Shown here: piece after piece, positions 17,034 through 25,925 of the stretch
Numbering within the stretch: the first letter of the stretch is position 1
Layout of the letters: each line of letters begins with the position of its first letter
DNA from: Bacteroidales bacterium
GTDB taxonomy: Bacteria > Bacteroidota > Bacteroidia > Bacteroidales > Marinilabiliaceae
DNA length: 39,737 bases
Assembly (NCBI GenBank): GCA_022768325.1
Contig: JALEMI010000001.1
Coordinates: forward strand, 1 to 39,737
Reading direction: 5' to 3'
Translations under genes and position numbers: made by a program
Notes under the pieces: model-generated
Database searches by the model: none
Seen by the model: only the letters and a program-made list of their open reading frames with translations
Told to the model about the DNA's origin: nothing

Positions 17034-17669
17034 ATGACGAACAACCCGAAGGGCATCGCCCCAATCTCTCAACAACAAGAGGCTTACATCGACGGCATAG
17101 CCGAAGAGTTTGAGCTCAAAGACAAGAAAAGGGGGCGCCACGGCCTCGACTGCCACCGAAACGCCAAGGAGACATGGCAAGAGCACAACAAACAAACAAC
17201 AAAACCCAAAAACAGACCGTATTGCCATGAGTGCAACGGACACAAACAACAGTTCGACACAGAGGAAAAGGCAATGCTTCACATACGCTTCAATTCCGAC
17301 ACCATCCTAAGGGAGAACGGCTATGCGCCCATCCGAAGCTACTACTGCAAGTCGTGTTGCTGCTGGCACATAACCTCGAAGGAACAGCTCCCTTTTCCAG
17401 AACAGCCGCAACAGCCTACCGACAAATACATCGATAAGCTCTTCAAAGCGGAAATCAGGCTCACCATCAAATGGATAAAAGAGAGACTGCATGAAATAAA
17501 CCGATACTTCTCAAAGGAAAAGGCATTCGACGCAGAGCATCAGTTATACTATAAGTCTATATTTCAAGATGTTATGGATGAGTTCAACAGCATAGAAGCA
17601 TCCGTAACAAAAAGACAATCGGCAAGCGTCTTGAGGAGGATATGCCTCGTACAACCGCATTTTGAATGA
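17034..17669 (+). CDS. Unknown protein with a zinc-ribbon-like cysteine/histidine core
   Basis: The 211-residue protein is not assignable to a named family from sight. The centre holds two CxxC pairs, CHEC and CKSC. The second is in RSYYCKSCCCWHITS, a pattern (aromatic-C-x2-C-x3-WH-x-TS) seen in small Bacteroidota mobile-element proteins and suggestive of a zinc ribbon. The C-terminal 80 residues are helical and charged. The protein is rich in Gln, Lys and Asn, unlike the GC-rich neighbours, and lies at the start of a lower-GC accessory stretch. It appears to be monocistronic, with a hairpin terminator after it. It may bind nucleic acid, but that is inference. Confidence 0.65.
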   Translation: MTNNPKGIAPISQQQEAYIDGIAEEFELKDKKRGRHGLDCHRNAKETWQEHNKQTTKPKNRPYCHECNGHKQQFDTEEKAMLHIRFNSDTILRENGYAPIRSYYCKSCCCWHITSKEQLPFPEQPQQPTDKYIDKLFKAEIRLTIKWIKERLHEINRYFSKEKAFDAEHQLYYKSIFQDVMDEFNSIEASVTKRQSASVLRRICLVQPHFE

Positions 17670-17703
17670 TTTCTGCCGAATTAACGCTTTCGACGACTGA
17701 TGA

Positions 17704-17762
17704 AAACAGGGAGGTTTTTCTTGTCCGCAAGAGACCTCCCTGTTTCGCATTCAGTTTTTTTT
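17704..17762 (+). terminator. Terminator after the zinc-ribbon-like gene
   Basis: A 12-base stem AAACAGGGAGGT (17704-17715) with ACCTCCCTGTTT (17734-17745) encloses a smaller CTTG/CAAG hairpin. The T-tract (17755-17762) begins eight bases after the stem, so termination may be less efficient than at other sites in this window. Confidence 0.7.
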
Positions 17763-17799
17763 GATAATTTGGCAGTCGTAAATGTAAGGTGAACAACAA

Positions 17800-18669
17800 A
17801 TGAAGAAACACGCATATTTGATTATTGCCCATGCCGTAGATAAAACCCTCAATACGCTGCTTGAGCTAATCGACGACCCTCGAAACGATGTGTTTCTTCA
17901 CATGGACAAGAAAAACAAATCCTTCAACAAAGACGACTTATACAAATTTAAGCACTCGCCACTATACCTAACTGACAGAATATCAGTTAATTGGGGAGGG
18001 TATTCACTAGTATGTAGTGAGTTGATTCTGTTTGAGGCCGCCCACGCCAAGCAAAACTACCAATATTACCATCTTGTCTCAGGTGTAGATTTACCAATTA
18101 AGACCCAAGACCAGATACATCAGTTTTTCGACGAGAACAACGGCAAAGAGTTTATTTCTTTTGAGTCAAAGGTTTTTAGCGGTCATCTTTATGGTGAAAG
18201 GATATGGCAGTACCACTTTTTTCAAGAGTTTATTGGTCGGAAAGCGTTCTTTTTGGGGAAGATTGAGGCTTTATCGGTCAAATTACAAGCATTGTTGGGC
18301 GTTCATCGCAATCGAGACGTAAACTTTCAGAAGGGGTGTCAATGGGTTAGTGTAACAAATGCCTTTGTCAGCGAATTACTACGCAACAAAGAGTGGGTTG
18401 AGCGAGTTTTCAAGTTCTCTTTTGGCGCTGATGAGCTTTACAAGCACACTTTTGCCATAAACTTCGGTTTCGCAGACAAGATATACATATCGACCAAAGA
18501 GAATAAGCCGTCGTCGATGCGATTAATAGACTGGACACGAGGACGCCCATACTTGTGGAAAGAGTCCGATTGGGACATAATAATGCATTCAGACAAGCTG
18601 TTCGCTCGCAAGTTCAACGATAGCGAGTATGGGATTGTTGACCATATAAAGCGGCATCTGCTCGGCTGA
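17800..18669 (+). CDS. GT14 (core-2/I-branching-like) N-acetylglucosaminyltransferase
   Basis: The 289-residue protein resembles bacterial GT14 enzymes, which transfer beta-1,6-GlcNAc or related sugars onto glycans. Matches to the family include the start AYLIIAHAVDKTLNTLLELID, FLHMDKKN, VNWGGYSLVCSELILFEAA, YYHLVSGVDLPIK and KGCQWVSVTNAFV. It lacks membrane segments or a signal, so it should act in the cytosol on a lipid-linked or capsular glycan. The gene is clearly lower in GC than its flanks and stands alone, not within a glycan cluster, which suggests recent acquisition. It converges with the lipoprotein gene that ends at 18702. Confidence 0.85.
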   Translation: MKKHAYLIIAHAVDKTLNTLLELIDDPRNDVFLHMDKKNKSFNKDDLYKFKHSPLYLTDRISVNWGGYSLVCSELILFEAAHAKQNYQYYHLVSGVDLPIKTQDQIHQFFDENNGKEFISFESKVFSGHLYGERIWQYHFFQEFIGRKAFFLGKIEALSVKLQALLGVHRNRDVNFQKGCQWVSVTNAFVSELLRNKEWVERVFKFSFGADELYKHTFAINFGFADKIYISTKENKPSSMRLIDWTRGRPYLWKESDWDIIMHSDKLFARKFNDSEYGIVDHIKRHLLG

Positions 18670-18701
18670 TTGTACACATCCATTGGGAACTCCTATCGCC
18701 A

Positions 18702-19256
18702 TTACAATCGTTTTAGCGACGGACGCAGACTATCGACCTCTTTGCCGTTCCGGTACTTGCATATTGCCCATGCATTGCCGTTCCCGAAGTATCTGGTAAT
18801 CCACCCATTAAGTCTTCCTTTTCGGTACTGCCCTTTTTGTTTCATCTCGTTTTCGGGGTAGAAGATGACGACATACGGGCCGTCTTTTAAGCCCTTTGAG
18901 TAGATCCCAATGGTTAAAACCGTGGCTGTATCACTCGCCGCCCAAGGGGTTGTCTCCACCCAAAGCCCCTCCTTCAATCCTTTTCTTGTTCTGTTTATCG
19001 CATTGTCCGCATCAACCATCGAGGGCCTATTAAATTGCGATGAGCCGACCTCCAAAACAACGGAATCCTTTCTGCCGTCGCAAAAACTGATGACTCTCAG
19101 CGTCCCCAGGGAGTCGACATCCGTCCACAGGCCGCTCTTCTCCCCATGACTAAACCTATTGTTTATGTCAGTGAGAGTATGCGTCCAACTGTTGCACGAT
19201 TGGAACGCCAAGGATGTAATGATGCAACTTACAGCTATTGCTAAAAGCCTTGTCAT
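18702..19256 (-). CDS. Lipoprotein with MORN-type repeats
   Basis: A signal sequence (MTRLLAIAVSCIITSLAFQSC) ends at a probable lipid-modified Cys. The remaining residues contain MORN-like repeats: GEKSGLWTDVDSLG, GLKEGLWVETTP, GLKDGPYVVIFYPENE and KGQYRKGRLNGWITRYFGNG. Such repeats often mediate protein-protein or membrane contacts. The ATG at 19256 has AAAAGG upstream and is preferred over the GTG at 19271. It follows the DUF1848 gene by about 30 bases and is last in the helicase-nuclease operon. A functional link to that operon is suggested only by gene order. Confidence 0.75.
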   Translation of the reverse strand: MTRLLAIAVSCIITSLAFQSCNSWTHTLTDINNRFSHGEKSGLWTDVDSLGTLRVISFCDGRKDSVVLEVGSSQFNRPSMVDADNAINRTRKGLKEGLWVETTPWAASDTATVLTIGIYSKGLKDGPYVVIFYPENEMKQKGQYRKGRLNGWITRYFGNGNAWAICKYRNGKEVDSLRPSLKRL

Positions 19257-19286
19257 TCTGAGAATTATCACCTTTTGAATTGTTTC

Positions 19287-20336
19287 TTATCTGCCAGTTA
19301 TACTCTCAGCACCTCCCCCACCCCCATGCGCTCGCATATTGCCAAGGGCGGCCTCTTTGCTCGTGTTGGCATAGCAATACTCACAACCGTGGACGCACGT
19401 GTTGTACTGGCCAATGTCCTTGCTCTTGATGCATCCGCAGTAGCTGCGCTGCCCGTTGTCACGATTGCTCTTGCCGAATTTTGCATACATTCCATTGGGA
19501 AGGAGTATCCCGCCCGAAGGGGTGAAAAGACCGCGTTGCTCAATCTCGACGTTCAGGTAGTCCATGAGAACCTTGTCGTTGTATGCAATGCGGACTATGA
19601 GCCTGTCGTCCACGCAATGGTTTTTCTCCACACCGTAGTCCGAGAGGTCAATCCTTTCGCCGCATGTCGCCAATTCGAATCCCCACCGTTGATTGGCTTC
19701 GGAGAGGCGGCGGGCGAAGGTGCGCATATCGTCCTCTTGCCAATCAACGTAGGCAATGCCGGCTTTTTGCAGATTGGTCTGCACCTTGCGGTAAGAGACT
19801 ATGTCCGCAAAGCTGAAAACGAGCTTCTCGGTATACCCATATAGCTGATTAGCAATACCTTCCACTTTTTCAATAAGTCCGTCTACACCAAGGCCGCGGG
19901 TCATGATTAGGGGGTCAAAACGCCATACAACACGACCTTTCCCCAGCCTGTCGACGAGCCGCTTGAAGGTGTCAATCCTGCGGCCGAGAGGCGGGACATT
20001 CTTCTCAAACCCCTCAGCCTCATAGTCGTTGAGCGAGAACTGGATGTAGCACTTTATCCCTCGGCGGTCAAGTATGTCAAGGTAGGGCAACAGCGGCTCG
20101 GGGTTCTTGGACCAAAAGACTATGAAGCGCACGTTCTTGTACGACACGTAGCCGCGCACCCCATTGAACGGGTTGACCCATGCGGAGTAGCCGGCCTTGT
20201 CGAGCCGATGAAAGAACCAGTCGGCGTAGAAAGCCGGGATGTCGGTGCTGCGACTTGCGGAAACAATAAGCGGGACCTGCATTTCAACAAGTTCGCCGTT
20301 CTCCCTCGGGAGCAACTGCTTGGGCCATGTTGCCAT
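19287..20336 (-). CDS. DUF1848 iron-sulfur protein
   Basis: The 349-residue protein matches the DUF1848 family. It starts VSASRSTDIPAFYADWF, continues with WVNPFNGVRGYVS, VFWSKNPEPLLPYLD, YIQFSLNDY and VVWRFDPLIMT, and has a C-terminal cysteine cluster CGCIKSKDIGQYNTC followed by VHGCEYCYAN. The CxxxCxxC-like group resembles the cluster site of radical SAM enzymes such as spore photoproduct lyase, but it lies at the C-terminus. The biochemical function is not established. It lies 18 bases after a Dna2-like nuclease-helicase, so a DNA repair role is a reasonable hypothesis. A glycine-rich tail (HGGGGGAE) is poorly conserved in character. Confidence 0.85.
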   Translation of the reverse strand: MATWPKQLLPRENGELVEMQVPLIVSASRSTDIPAFYADWFFHRLDKAGYSAWVNPFNGVRGYVSYKNVRFIVFWSKNPEPLLPYLDILDRRGIKCYIQFSLNDYEAEGFEKNVPPLGRRIDTFKRLVDRLGKGRVVWRFDPLIMTRGLGVDGLIEKVEGIANQLYGYTEKLVFSFADIVSYRKVQTNLQKAGIAYVDWQEDDMRTFARRLSEANQRWGFELATCGERIDLSDYGVEKNHCVDDRLIVRIAYNDKVLMDYLNVEIEQRGLFTPSGGILLPNGMYAKFGKSNRDNGQRSYCGCIKSKDIGQYNTCVHGCEYCYANTSKEAALGNMRAHGGGGGAESITGR

Positions 20337-20354
20337 AGGTGATGAGCTTTTTTC

Positions 20355-23300
20355 TCAAGGCCTCTCCACCTCCACCCTCTCCAATTCCTTCACCAAATCG
20401 GCATAAAGCGGGACAGTGGATATTATCGCCTCGTCGCCAACAACAATTAGCCTCTCGCGGGCACGGCTCAGGGCGACGTTCAGCTTGCGGTCCACAATAT
20501 TGCCGTCGGAGTCAACATATTGGCTCTCTTTCAAGAACTGGAGCTGGCTGATGCGCGAGACGGTGAAGCCGTAAATAATTGTCTCACGCTCGCTGCCCTG
20601 GAGCCGCTCCACGGTGTCGATGGTAAGCCCGCGCGCCATGCCGTAGAGCTCTTCGTCAGCGGCGGCAAGCCTTACGAGCCTGTTGCGTATGGCCGAGATC
20701 TGATTCCGATACGGCACGATTATGCCAAGCGTCTCGTTGGCAATCATGGCGTTGCCAGCCTCTCGCCATGCCGACAGGACAGACATGGCCACACGCGCCA
20801 CGAGGTCGGCCTCGTGAGGGTTTACCTTGTCGGGCGCGTCAATGGCCTCCACACCGTCGATATGCGAGTCAATGAAGCAGGCCCTACATCCGTAGAGCTT
20901 CCGCCCCAAGGCATCAACACGCCCTAAGGCACTGATGTCGAGACCCATAGACTGATGTGGCAACGGTATTGGCGTCAAGGTCCCCGCATAGAAGTGTTTG
21001 TTGCAGAAGGCCGCCACGTCGGGATGCATTCGCCCATGGCGCGTGAGGCGATAGACAAGGGCGTCGTCCGCTCCGTAGAGGCGAATCATGCGCTCAAAAA
21101 ACGAGTCGCGACAGTCAAGAAGCCCAATCTTGTTGAGCGACGGGTCCTCCACACGGCTCTGCCACCGCCGCTGCTGAACCACGGCGGGCAACTGCCGCTC
21201 GTCGCCAATGAGGACAAAACGCCCAACGCTCGGACGGCTCGCCACGTCAGATTTTGTCATCGACGCCATGATGCCAATTATCGACGGTTCCAAGATTTGC
21301 GATGCCTCATCAACAATGGCGAGGTCGAACCGCTTGGCGGCAAGCAGGCCGTCGGATCCCGATATTGTGGCGGTAGTCCCCACGACAATCCGCACGTCGG
21401 CAATGAATTTCCGCAACGCGTCGACGTTCATCTCCCGCTCTGAGCAGACCATCTGCAAGAGCCTGAGCCGGTATTGCTCATCACACGCAAAACGCTGACC
21501 TATGCGGACGTACTGGAGGCCGTCTTTCTCCAATTTTGAGCATATCTCGTCTACGGCGCGGTTGGTGTACGACAAGAGAAGTACCGTGTGGGCGGGTCTC
21601 GCCAGCTCTTCGCGGAGTATGCTCATCAGCCCCATCGATGTCTTGCCCGTGCCAGGCGGGCCTACGAGCAGGAACAGCTCCCTCGCCCGGAGCTGACGCT
21701 CAACGAGTTGGTTCATAGGCCCGTGGTCGAGAAGCCTCCCGCCGTCGTCGTCGCCCACAACGGGCCTACGCTGTGCCATGACCATGTTGCGCCGCGCCTT
21801 GTCGGCACTGAGGAGGGAGACTACGCTTCGCCCTTGTTTTGTGAAGATTGAGCCATACATATCGTGCTCGACGGCCCATTTCCGTCCCTTGCGGGCAAAA
21901 TACTCTTTGCCCGACGGCGAATGGAGCTTTATGCGGAGCAGGTCCCTATCGCCCGACGGGACAATGGAGAGGAGTGTGGCGCGGGAGTATATCGTGCTGC
22001 TGATGTCCGGCTGTCCGCCTTCGGGATAGTCGTATATCACAATTGGGTCGCCCTGCCGGAAGTTTGGCTCAGCCAATCCGTCCGATTCGCGCGGCGACGC
22101 AAGGACAAGGATGCTGCTTTCGTCAGATTCCGCCGCAGCGTCGTATGCCTCGTCACGCTCCATTCCGGCGTACGAGAGGTTGAAGAGGGCTTCGCCCGCA
22201 TTGGCCCTGTCGGTGACGGAGGCTGTCCATAGCGAGGCGAATCCGTCACGCCCGTGGGAGGCCCCGCCAAGGCGGCTTATCAGCTCTTCGCGATGGAGGA
22301 ATGCGAGCATCTCGAAGACGTAGTTCCGCTCAACGCTGCTGGCGCTGTTTATCTTTCCAAAAAAGCTGTCGAACCGCGGGGCTATGAAGCATGACCAGAA
22401 TCTCTCGTTCACGCCCTGCGCCTTTCGGAAGTCGTCGGTGCGCCACGTGAGCAGGTCGTGCGCCAATTCTTTCGCACGGGTGTATCGGAATTTGTCTCGG
22501 ACGTATTGATTGCGGAGCTGCATTATCCACTGGCCGTCGCTTTCCGCCCAGTTCTGACCCTCGCGGATTACGCCCGTCTCGCGATATTTCGAGTAGAGGA
22601 AATAGAAAGAGTCGCTCTTACGGTATATGTCGTAACAGATGGCTCTCATCATTTTGTAAATTACCATCTGGACATAGTGTTTCATTGTGGGCCCGCCGTG
22701 CGGGAATTTCCATTTGCCCGATTTCTGCTCTATCAGGAGCCGCCAGTCGGACTGGAGGAGGTCGGCGCGTCCCTGCAATCCTATTGACGGGCCAATGAGC
22801 GAGACTTCCGTGGCCGCCATTTTCGGGTTGAAGTTGGGGTCGGCTCTCTTGAGCGTCTCTACGGCTTCAATCACGTTTGCCTGTTGCGTCCTGGCCTCCG
22901 TGTGCCACGCGGCGTCAATACCTTCCACCGTGGCGAGGCATATCGCATTGTCGCGGAAGAATGCCTTCGCGCTTCGGACGTAGTCGGCTTCGGGGCGAAT
23001 CCCGCGCCGGACGGCGGCAAGTGCCTCGTCAAGAAATTGCCCCGCAAAGAGGCCGAGCAAGGTGTGCTTATTGGCCTCGTTGGGCATCAGACCGTTGAGC
23101 GTGGCGAGCCTATGGTCCTCGGCATAGTCTTCAAAACAAGAGGCAACAGTCGTTGCGTCGACCAGGTAGTCAGGCTCATAGACCACAAGGTCCAGTTTCT
23201 CGCCGAAGTATATGAGGCTCAATATTGTGCCGTGCCCAAGCCAACCATCCATGTAGTCGAAGGCCGAGAGGTCGAGGCTCATCTCTTCCTCGCCGTCAAC

Positions 23301-23789
23301 CTCTTTCACCTTGACGCTGTCGAGCCTATTGCCGTCAATTACGGATACCGTCACGCTCCGTCTTTGCGATTTCGCCGCCGGCGTCTCTTGCTTCGGGCCC
23401 GCTTCTTCGGCTTCGCTCTCGGCCTCGCCGTCCTCCTTTTTTGCCAATCCGTTGCCCAATAGGCCTATAAGGCTTCGCATCACCCTTACGTCCGCGGCAG
23501 AGTATCGCGAGATGTCTACGCCCATCTTCTCGGGGTAACGGCAATGGAGGCGCAGGCGACGTATGGCAAAGGGCTTGGGCGGGTTCAGTGTCTCGATTAC
23601 GTATTCCACCTGTGCATACGGACCCGCCAAGACGTAGGGGACGTCGGCCGTGAGCAGGTCCAAGAGCTCGCGCAGCATGATGCTCAGGTGCTTATAGCGG
23701 GTCAAGACGGGCGTCATCTGCGCAATGGCGTCAAGCCTGGCCTCAAATTCAGAGGTCAGGCTCGCGGGATATTTTGGGGCGTGAATCAT
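20355..23789 (-). CDS. Dna2/Upf1-like superfamily 1 helicase fused to a PD-(D/E)XK nuclease
   Basis: This 1144-residue protein has an N-terminal region of unknown fold with a low-complexity acidic linker. A RecB-type nuclease domain lies near residues 330-420 (GLQGRADLLQSDWRLLIEQKSGK). An SF1B helicase begins near residue 700: Walker A GPPGTGKTS at about 713, DEAS box (AIVDEASQ), GDERQLPAVV, RLTRHGRMHPDVA, TIDTVERLQGSERE and NVALSRARERLIVVGD. This order fits Dna2-like enzymes that cut and unwind branched or single-stranded DNA. The start is set at 23789 because the GTG at 23840 overlaps the promoter's -7 box. It is the first gene of a three-gene operon with DUF1848 and a MORN lipoprotein. Confidence 0.9.
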   Translation of the reverse strand: MIHAPKYPASLTSEFEARLDAIAQMTPVLTRYKHLSIMLRELLDLLTADVPYVLAGPYAQVEYVIETLNPPKPFAIRRLRLHCRYPEKMGVDISRYSAADVRVMRSLIGLLGNGLAKKEDGEAESEAEEAGPKQETPAAKSQRRSVTVSVIDGNRLDSVKVKEVDGEEEMSLDLSAFDYMDGWLGHGTILSLIYFGEKLDLVVYEPDYLVDATTVASCFEDYAEDHRLATLNGLMPNEANKHTLLGLFAGQFLDEALAAVRRGIRPEADYVRSAKAFFRDNAICLATVEGIDAAWHTEARTQQANVIEAVETLKRADPNFNPKMAATEVSLIGPSIGLQGRADLLQSDWRLLIEQKSGKWKFPHGGPTMKHYVQMVIYKMMRAICYDIYRKSDSFYFLYSKYRETGVIREGQNWAESDGQWIMQLRNQYVRDKFRYTRAKELAHDLLTWRTDDFRKAQGVNERFWSCFIAPRFDSFFGKINSASSVERNYVFEMLAFLHREELISRLGGASHGRDGFASLWTASVTDRANAGEALFNLSYAGMERDEAYDAAAESDESSILVLASPRESDGLAEPNFRQGDPIVIYDYPEGGQPDISSTIYSRATLLSIVPSGDRDLLRIKLHSPSGKEYFARKGRKWAVEHDMYGSIFTKQGRSVVSLLSADKARRNMVMAQRRPVVGDDDGGRLLDHGPMNQLVERQLRARELFLLVGPPGTGKTSMGLMSILREELARPAHTVLLLSYTNRAVDEICSKLEKDGLQYVRIGQRFACDEQYRLRLLQMVCSEREMNVDALRKFIADVRIVVGTTATISGSDGLLAAKRFDLAIVDEASQILEPSIIGIMASMTKSDVASRPSVGRFVLIGDERQLPAVVQQRRWQSRVEDPSLNKIGLLDCRDSFFERMIRLYGADDALVYRLTRHGRMHPDVAAFCNKHFYAGTLTPIPLPHQSMGLDISALGRVDALGRKLYGCRACFIDSHIDGVEAIDAPDKVNPHEADLVARVAMSVLSAWREAGNAMIANETLGIIVPYRNQISAIRNRLVRLAAADEELYGMARGLTIDTVERLQGSERETIIYGFTVSRISQLQFLKESQYVDSDGNIVDRKLNVALSRARERLIVVGDEAIISTVPLYADLVKELERVEVERP

Positions 23790-23839
23790 AATGTTTTTGT
23801 CTGTGGCCGGGTGTCTGCCGGAAACCCTCTTGCCGTACA

Positions 23840-23871
23840 CAAAAATAGTCAGCCGCGCCTATTGACGCAAA
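23840..23871 (-). promoter_or_regulatory. Promoter of the nuclease-helicase operon
   Basis: On the minus strand a -33 TTTG (23871-23868), a 20-base spacer and a -7 TATTTTTG (23847-23840) match the Bacteroidota consensus exactly. The transcript should start near 23834, which excludes the longer reading frame start at 23840 and supports the ATG at 23789. Confidence 0.75.
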
Positions 23872-23909
23872 AGAGCGAACGGCACTCTCACAATAATCGA
23901 AAAAATTTC

Positions 23910-23917
23910 TAAATTTG
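23910..23917 (+). promoter_or_regulatory. Candidate -7 box of the phosphoglucomutase promoter
   Basis: TAAATTTG matches TAnnTTTG about 40 bases before the ATG. No TTTG lies at the expected -33 spacing. The region between this box and the divergent operon promoter is only about 40 bases. Confidence 0.45.
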
Positions 23918-23957
23918 AGGAAGTTAACACAGAAACAATAAACATAACGTCATAACT

Positions 23958-25709
23958 ATGGAAAACACAGAACTACTAAAGGCAGTCGAGGCCAAGGCTC
24001 AGGCTTGGCTGGACGGTCAATACGACGAGAAGACCAAGAGCGAAGTGCGCGCGCTGATGGAGTCAGCCGACAAGAGCGCCCTCATCGACGCCTTTTACAA
24101 AGATCTGGAGTTCGGCACGGGCGGCTTGCGCGGCAAGATGGGCGTCGGCTGCAACCGCATGAACATATACACCGTCGGCAGCGCCACGCAGGGCCTCTCG
24201 AACTACCTCAACCGCGAGTTCGCAAGCCTCAAGCAGATCAGCGTTGTCGTAGGCCATGACTGTCGTAACAACAGCCGCCTCTTCGCCGAGACCGTGGCCA
24301 ACATCTTCTCCGCCAACGGCATCAAGGTCTACCTCTTCGACGACCTCCGCCCGACGCCCGAGATGTCTTTCGCCATCCGTAAGCTCGGATGCCAAAGCGG
24401 CGTCATCATCACGGCCTCCCACAACCCGAAGATCTACAACGGCTACAAGGCCTACTGGAGCGACGGCGCGCAGATTATCGCCCCGCACGACAAGAACATC
24501 ATCGACGAGGTCAACAAAATCACCGAAGTCGGGCAGATTAAGTTCCAGGGCAATCCCGACCTCATCGAGATTATCGGCGAGGACCTCGATGCCGACTACA
24601 TCGACAACATCAAGGCCTGCGTCCTCGACCAGGAGCTCATCAAGCGTCAGCACGACATCAAGATCGTCTACACGCCTATCCACGGCACGGGCCGCCACAT
24701 CGTCCCGCGCACCCTGGCCGCCATCGGCTTCACCAACGTGGCTCACGTCCCCGCGCAAGATGTCATCACGGGCGATTTCCCAACCGTTGCCAGCCCCAAC
24801 CCCGAGGAGCCTGCCGCAATGGCAATGGCCATCAAGAAGGGCGAGCAGATCGATGCCGACATCGTCATGGCCTCCGACCCCGATGCCGACCGCATTGGCG
24901 TCGTTGTCAAGAACGACGAGGGTAAGTACGTAATCCTGAACGGCAACCAGACCTGCCTCATCTTGACCTGGTTCCTCCTCAACCAGTGGAAGGAGAGCGG
25001 CAAGATTGACGGCAAGCAGTTCGTCATCAAGACCATCGTCACGACAGAGGTCATCCGCGAGATGGCCAACAAGTATGGCGTCGGCTTCTACGACGTTTAC
25101 ACGGGCTTCAAGTGGATTGCCGCCAAGATCTACGAGCAAGAGGGCAAGACCAAGTACATCGGCGGCGGCGAGGAGAGCTTCGGCTACCTGCCCTACGACG
25201 TGGTCCGCGATAAGGACGCGCCAGCCTCCATCGCCCTCATGGCACAGATTGCCGCTTGGGCTAAGGACAAGGGCATCAAGCTCTACGACGTCCTGAAGCA
25301 GATTTACGTCGATTTCGGCTTCTCCAAGGAGAAGATGATCTACATTGTCCGCGAGGGCAAGGAGGGTGCCGACCAGATTCAGGCTCTCATGAAGGGCTAT
25401 CGCGAGAATCCTCCCGCAACAATGGGCGGCTCAAAGGTCGTTATCGTCAAGGACTATCAGAACCTGACGCAGAAGGACCTCCGCACGGGCGAGGTCACGA
25501 AGCTCGATATGCCCGCCACGAGCAACGTCCTCCAGTACTTCACGGAAGACGGCTCAAAAGTCTCCGTACGTCCCTCTGGCACAGAGCCTAAGATTAAGTT
25601 CTACTTCGAGGTCAAGGGCGTAATGACCGACAAGAGCCAGTGGGCCAAGGCCAACGAGGAGGCCGACAAGCGCATCGAGCAGGCTGCTAAGGACATGGGC
25701 GCCATGTAA
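23958..25709 (+). CDS. Phosphoglucomutase/phosphomannomutase (phospho-sugar mutase)
   Basis: This 583-residue cytosolic enzyme interconverts hexose 1- and 6-phosphates. The phosphoserine loop is TASHNP with Ser154. The metal loop is DPDADRIG, the sugar loop GGEESFGY and the phosphate loop RPSGTEPKIKF. All four catalytic elements are intact and the length fits the long bacterial type 2 mutases. It stands alone between a divergent operon and a strong terminator at 25743. Codon use is strongly biased, with mostly C-ending codons, which suggests high expression. Confidence 0.93.
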   Translation: MENTELLKAVEAKAQAWLDGQYDEKTKSEVRALMESADKSALIDAFYKDLEFGTGGLRGKMGVGCNRMNIYTVGSATQGLSNYLNREFASLKQISVVVGHDCRNNSRLFAETVANIFSANGIKVYLFDDLRPTPEMSFAIRKLGCQSGVIITASHNPKIYNGYKAYWSDGAQIIAPHDKNIIDEVNKITEVGQIKFQGNPDLIEIIGEDLDADYIDNIKACVLDQELIKRQHDIKIVYTPIHGTGRHIVPRTLAAIGFTNVAHVPAQDVITGDFPTVASPNPEEPAAMAMAIKKGEQIDADIVMASDPDADRIGVVVKNDEGKYVILNGNQTCLILTWFLLNQWKESGKIDGKQFVIKTIVTTEVIREMANKYGVGFYDVYTGFKWIAAKIYEQEGKTKYIGGGEESFGYLPYDVVRDKDAPASIALMAQIAAWAKDKGIKLYDVLKQIYVDFGFSKEKMIYIVREGKEGADQIQALMKGYRENPPATMGGSKVVIVKDYQNLTQKDLRTGEVTKLDMPATSNVLQYFTEDGSKVSVRPSGTEPKIKFYFEVKGVMTDKSQWAKANEEADKRIEQAAKDMGAM

Positions 25710-25742
25710 GGCGGCGACACGTCTGTAAGCCTCATAAGTTTG

Positions 25743-25790
25743 TAGGGGGTCAAGCGTCTTTTCCGGGCGTTTGACCCCCTACCCTTTTTC
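25743..25790 (+). terminator. Terminator of the phosphoglucomutase gene
   Basis: A 14-base stem with one G-T pair (25743-25756 with 25768-25781) has an 11-base loop and is followed by CCCTTTTT. It lies 34 bases past the stop. Confidence 0.9.
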
Positions 25791-25873
25791 CGCCCTCGCT
25801 TCGTCTGCCTGCCCCTCAACTTTCTGCGGATTCCGCGTTTGCTGCTTATATGCCAAAATCTCGCAAATTCTGT

Positions 25874-25881
25874 TATATTTG
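25874..25881 (+). promoter_or_regulatory. Candidate -7 box upstream of the parvulin gene
   Basis: TATATTTG matches TAnnTTTG, 45 bases before the ATG at 25926. The -33 position is not TTTG. Confidence 0.45.
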
Positions 25882-25925
25882 TGTTTAAATGTGCTTTTTG
25901 AAGAATTGAAAAACACCATCCTTAT

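Noticed and set aside
24063-25139. 358-residue open frame antisense to phosphoglucomutase
   Set aside because: It mirrors the strong C/G third-position bias of the mutase gene, is dominated by Val, Asp, Leu, Ala and Gly, and has no recognisable motif.
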